Positions 61,137 through 64,000 of a DNA stretch of 64,000 nt are shown here, in pieces. Location of the stretch: the NCBI RefSeq assembly GCF_024461735.1, contig NZ_JANGAD010000009.1, positions 62,001 through 126,000 of the forward strand. The letters are read 5' to 3'. How positions within the stretch are numbered: position 1 is the first letter of the stretch; every line of letters starts with the position of its first letter. The translations under genes were made by a program, and so were the position numbers. This DNA is from Anaerotignum propionicum (lineage in GTDB: Bacteria; Bacillota; Clostridia; Lachnospirales; Anaerotignaceae). The notes beneath the pieces were generated by a model. The model was not told where the DNA came from. It saw nothing but the letters and a program-made list of their open reading frames with translations, and did no database searches.

Positions 61137-61149
61137 AGATTCTCTATTT

Positions 61150-61178
61150 ATATTAGCATAGGCCACAAATATTGACAA
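61150..61178 (-). promoter_or_regulatory. guaA promoter
   Basis: On the minus strand: TTGTCA, 17 nt spacer, TAATAT, about 86 nt upstream of the guaA ATG. Confidence 0.7.
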
Positions 61179-61245
61179 GAGAAAAAAACTATGAAATATA
61201 TTGCCTGTTATTTGGAATCTTTGTAGAATATACAGTTGTAAACCG

Positions 61246-61274
61246 TTGACAGGTCAGCTTTACTTTGTTATCAT
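61246..61274 (+). promoter_or_regulatory. Promoter of the purine permease gene
   Basis: TTGACA, 17 nt spacer, TATCAT, giving a leader of about 55 nt, too short for a purine riboswitch. Confidence 0.65.
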
Positions 61275-61336
61275 CTTAAAGTCATTGTCTTAATTTTTAT
61301 ATTTTTTATTCATACCTACTATAAGGAGGGAAAAAC

Positions 61337-62674
61337 ATGGGTTTTTTCGAAAAATGTTTTAAGCTAAAACAGAATAATACTACAATGAGAACTGAAATTT
61401 TTGCTGGATTAACTACATTCATGACAATGGCATATATTTTAGTGGTTAACCCCAGTATTTTAAGTGCATCTGGGATGGATGCCAGTGCTCTTCTAACTGC
61501 AACCTGTCTTGCTTCTGCTCTGGGTACATTCTTTATGGCTTTCTTTGCCAATTATCCTTTTGCATTGGCTCCGGGCATGGGGTTGAATGCATATTTTGCT
61601 TTTACCGTTTGCGGCCAGTATGGCTACAGCTGGCAAGTAGCTTTAACTGCAGTTTTTGTGGAGGGTATTATTTTTATTTTGCTTTCTGCCGTAAAGGTGA
61701 GAGAAGCAATTTTTAATGCAATACCGGCTAATATGAAAAAAGCAACCAGTGTTGGTATTGGTATGTTTATTGCATTTATAGGCTTACAAAATGCAGGTGT
61801 TATTGTTCCAAACAGTACCGTTTGTGTTGCATTAGGGGATATTAAAAATATTTCTGTGGCATTATCTTTAATTGGTACAATTATTACATTGGCGCTGGTT
61901 GTTAAAAAAGTAAAAGGCGCATTGTTTTTGGGAATTATTTTGACTTGGGTTTTAGGTATTATCTGTCAGCTTACCGGAATTTATGTAGTAGATATTGATG
62001 CTGGAATGTATTCCTTGATACCTCAGGGGATTATCTCTGCGCCACCAAGCATTGAACCTATTGCCATGAAGTTAAGCTTTCAGGGGATTAGAATATTGGA
62101 TTTTTTAACTGTAGTTTTTGCATTCTTATTTGTAGATTTATTTGATACATTGGGTACTTTAATCGGCGTATCAACAAAAGCAGGTTTTGTTGATAAGGAT
62201 GGCAGACTGCCTCGTATCAAAGGTGCATTGTTTGCAGATGCATGTGCAACAACAGTTGGTGCGGCATTGGGAACCTCCACAGTTACTACCTTCGTAGAGA
62301 GTGCTTCTGGTGTATCCGATGGTGGACGTACTGGTATGACTGCCTTTACCGCTGGTGTATTGTTTTTGGTTGCCTTGTTTTTCTCACCCATATTAACAAC
62401 AATTCCTTCCTTTGCTACAACACCTGCTTTGGTGGTAGTAGGTTTGTTTATGGTTGAAAATATCAGAGAGATTGATTTTAGTGATTACACAGAGGGTTTC
62501 CCTGCATTTATGACAATCTTGATGATGGTTATTGCCTATAGCATATCCGAAGGTTTGGTTTTTGGTGTAATTTCTTATGTATTGTTGAAACTTCTTAGCG
62601 GCAGACAGAAAGAACTGAATCCAGTTATCGTAATTATCGGTATTTTATTCTTTATTAAGTTAATTATGGGTTAA
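61337..62674 (+). CDS. NCS2/AzgA-type adenine/guanine/hypoxanthine permease
   Basis: A 445-residue nucleobase/proton symporter with about 14 helices, of the AzgA-like branch (PbuG/PbuO). Family marks are TEIFAGLTTFMTMAYILVVNPSIL near the N-terminus, FALAPGMGLNAYFAFTV and the DLFDTLGTLIGVSTKAG motif with GTSTVTTFVESASGVSDGGRTG. It imports adenine, guanine or hypoxanthine. It is divergent from guaA, matching a salvage role. AAGGAGGG precedes the ATG by 7 nt. Confidence 0.94.
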   Translation: MGFFEKCFKLKQNNTTMRTEIFAGLTTFMTMAYILVVNPSILSASGMDASALLTATCLASALGTFFMAFFANYPFALAPGMGLNAYFAFTVCGQYGYSWQVALTAVFVEGIIFILLSAVKVREAIFNAIPANMKKATSVGIGMFIAFIGLQNAGVIVPNSTVCVALGDIKNISVALSLIGTIITLALVVKKVKGALFLGIILTWVLGIICQLTGIYVVDIDAGMYSLIPQGIISAPPSIEPIAMKLSFQGIRILDFLTVVFAFLFVDLFDTLGTLIGVSTKAGFVDKDGRLPRIKGALFADACATTVGAALGTSTVTTFVESASGVSDGGRTGMTAFTAGVLFLVALFFSPILTTIPSFATTPALVVVGLFMVENIREIDFSDYTEGFPAFMTILMMVIAYSISEGLVFGVISYVLLKLLSGRQKELNPVIVIIGILFFIKLIMG

Positions 62675-63033
62675 AAAGCATTTGAACATATTTATTTTAA
62701 TAGAAACATCTTTGTTTGATTTGTTAAAGTAAAATGAGTAACAACCATTCAGACAAGACATATCATAATATGTTTTTCTTTGAGACTATTCTTTATATAA
62801 GCAGAGTATATGGGAATGAAAATGATTCCCTACTAGCCTATATAGTGGCGTATGCTTGTAATAGAAAGGACGGCTGTTCGTTTGAGCAGTAGTCCTTTTG
62901 TTTCGTTATTGGAACTGTTGTGAAAAAATGGAAGCGAAGGAAAAGTTTAAAATTCTTATTGTTTCTTAAAACAAAAAAATCTATAATACTTGTAGTATCT
63001 ATCATGAGATAAATTTTGGAAAGGCGGATAGCA
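62675..63033. other. Intergenic region between the permease and phosphofructokinase genes
   Basis: It contains a short hairpin (GGGAAT / ATTCCC, 62812-62830), the permease terminator listed next, and AT-rich sequence before the phosphofructokinase ribosome site. No further gene is seen. Confidence 0.6.
62865..62900 (+). terminator. Terminator downstream of the purine permease
   Basis: AAAGGAC / GTCCTTT outer stem with an inner CTG...CAG pairing, followed by TTG TTT. It stands about 190 nt after the stop. Confidence 0.7.
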
Positions 63034-64000
63034 ATGAAAAACTTACTGGTCGCGCAATCGGGCGGCCCATCTGCAGCAATTAATGCCACATTATGCGGTG
63101 TGGTAGAAAAGGGATTGGCTGATAAAAATATTGATAAGGTGTATGGAGCGCAAAATGGTATCATTGGAATTTTGGCTGAACGAATGGTTGAACTGAATGC
63201 TATACTTTCTAACCCTCAATCCTTACAGCTATTATGTCAAACACCTTCCTCGGCATTGGGCTCATGTAGAATGAAGCTTTCTCATTGGGAGGAGAGTACC
63301 TTTGAGTTTGAAAAGATAATATCTATTTTTAGAAAATATAATATTGGCTATTTTGTTTACATTGGTGGAAATGATTCCATGGATACGGTGCATAAGCTTT
63401 CTGAGTATTGCCGCTTACACAAGATTAATGATATTTGTATTATGGGGGCCCCTAAAACCATTGATAACGACTTGATGGAGACGGATCATTGCCCGGGATT
63501 TGGCTCAGCTGGGAAATATATTGCCACAACTTTTTCAGAAATTGCCTGTGATTGCAATGTATATGCTCTGCCTGCTGTAACCATTGTGGAAGTGATGGGA
63601 CGAGATGCAGGATGGCTTACTGCTTCTTCTGTTTTGGGTAGAATCAATGGAGACTCCGCACCAGATTTAATTTATCTTTGTGAAAGGCCTTTTTCTGTAG
63701 ATGGATTTTTATGTGATGTAAGAGAAAAGCTAGGGAAAAAGCATGCAGTGGTTGTTGCAGTAAGTGAAGGAATTAGAAATGAAGCGGGAGAGTACATTAC
63801 CGATTGCCTTCAAGATAGAACAACCGATGCCTTCGGACATAAAATATTGGCAGGTGCGGCAAGATATTTGGAAGAAATTGTACGCCAAGAGATTGGGTGT
63901 AAGGTCAGAAGTGTAGAGCTGAATTTGATGCAGCGCTGTGCATCCCACGTGGCAAGCGCGGCGGATATTTATGAATCCAGACTTCTTGGTATGGCGGCGG
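63034..64000 (+). CDS. 6-phosphofructokinase, PPi-type (partial, runs off the window)
   Basis: The first 322 codons are present. The protein opens with the phosphofructokinase motif NLLVAQSGGPSAAINATL. The active-site stretch is GGNDSMDT (residues 111-118) and the substrate loop is PKTIDNDL (Pro140, Lys141). Asp at the second position of GG-N-D-S and Lys in PKTIDND are the residues that distinguish pyrophosphate-dependent from ATP-dependent enzymes, so a reversible PPi-dependent reaction between fructose 6-phosphate and fructose 1,6-bisphosphate is predicted. GGAAAGGCGG lies upstream of the ATG. Confidence 0.9.
   Translation, partial: MKNLLVAQSGGPSAAINATLCGVVEKGLADKNIDKVYGAQNGIIGILAERMVELNAILSNPQSLQLLCQTPSSALGSCRMKLSHWEESTFEFEKIISIFRKYNIGYFVYIGGNDSMDTVHKLSEYCRLHKINDICIMGAPKTIDNDLMETDHCPGFGSAGKYIATTFSEIACDCNVYALPAVTIVEVMGRDAGWLTASSVLGRINGDSAPDLIYLCERPFSVDGFLCDVREKLGKKHAVVVAVSEGIRNEAGEYITDCLQDRTTDAFGHKILAGAARYLEEIVRQEIGCKVRSVELNLMQRCASHVASAADIYESRLLGMAA

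Noticed and set aside
61065..61178. N-terminal extension of GuaA
   Set aside because: The frame stays open upstream but runs through the 5' hairpin and the -10 and -35 boxes, and GGAGG fits the ATG at 61064.
61143..61336. Purine riboswitch between guaA and the purine permease
   Set aside because: Neither leader contains the conserved three-way-junction core, and both leaders are shorter than about 90 nt.
1..64000. CRISPR arrays, insertion sequences, prophage genes, tRNA or rRNA genes
   Set aside because: No regularly spaced repeats, transposase or integrase motifs, or cloverleaf/rRNA sequences were recognised by reading; tRNAscan and ISfinder searches would settle this.

Overview
The window is about 64 kb of AT-rich bacterial chromosome. 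The low GC content, strong AGGAGG-type ribosome sites, HrcA/CIRCE control, a SpoVB-like flippase, a pyrophosphate-type phosphofructokinase and many low-GC Gram-positive families point to an anaerobic member of the Clostridia, probably near Lachnospiraceae/Anaerotignum. No rRNA, tRNA, CRISPR array, phage module or insertion sequence was recognised. Most of the window is housekeeping sequence, with small accessory gene clusters concentrated at 4.3-11 kb and 44-59 kb.

Layout. 0-4.3 kb: clpB behind a perfect CIRCE operator, then a membrane diguanylate cyclase. 4.3-12 kb: two tandem paralogous mini-genes, yigZ, a VOC protein, an AraC regulator with an EamA exporter and a DUF2000 protein, a WYL regulator with a GyrI-like protein, and an SplB-like radical SAM enzyme. 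12-16 kb: a stand-alone FMN glutamate-synthase-domain protein, glycerate 2-kinase and a ProX-type editing deacylase. 16-26.5 kb: a co-directional tRNA-modification and mismatch-repair block (miaB, ylbF-like, mutS, mutL, miaA, a CmpB-like membrane protein, a D,D-carboxypeptidase). 26.6-33 kb: degV, topB, ynbB and a spoVB-like flippase.

33-45 kb: a tandem glycine riboswitch precedes an APC-family permease. A ten-gene Mrp/Mnh-type cation/proton antiporter operon follows, with four NuoL/M/N-like subunits instead of the usual two and with the MrpA C-terminal domains encoded separately. An ApbE lipoprotein and a two-TM protein with an acidic tail come next. 46-54 kb: TetR plus a membrane-anchored Acg-like nitroreductase, a second diguanylate cyclase with an extracytoplasmic sensor, an ABC-F antibiotic-resistance-type ATPase, a GNAT enzyme and uppP. 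53.6-59.4 kb: a PadR/ferredoxin/flavodoxin operon, XRE and ribbon-helix-helix mini-genes, a Crp-type regulator with a YdcZ transporter pair, and a SLOG-family protein. 59.5-64 kb: guaA and a purine permease in divergent orientation, then the 5' part of a PPi-type phosphofructokinase that runs off the window.

The clearest regulatory discovery is upstream of the ABC-F gene. A six-codon upstream ORF, an 11-nt antiterminator arm and an intrinsic terminator that ends at the ribosome site together form a complete ribosome-stalling attenuator readable from the sequence. Other points for follow-up are the four-antiporter Mrp operon, the glycine riboswitch on an APC permease, the miaB-ylbF linkage with a cysteine-rich tail, and a set of very small genes (45-63 codons) that are easily missed.
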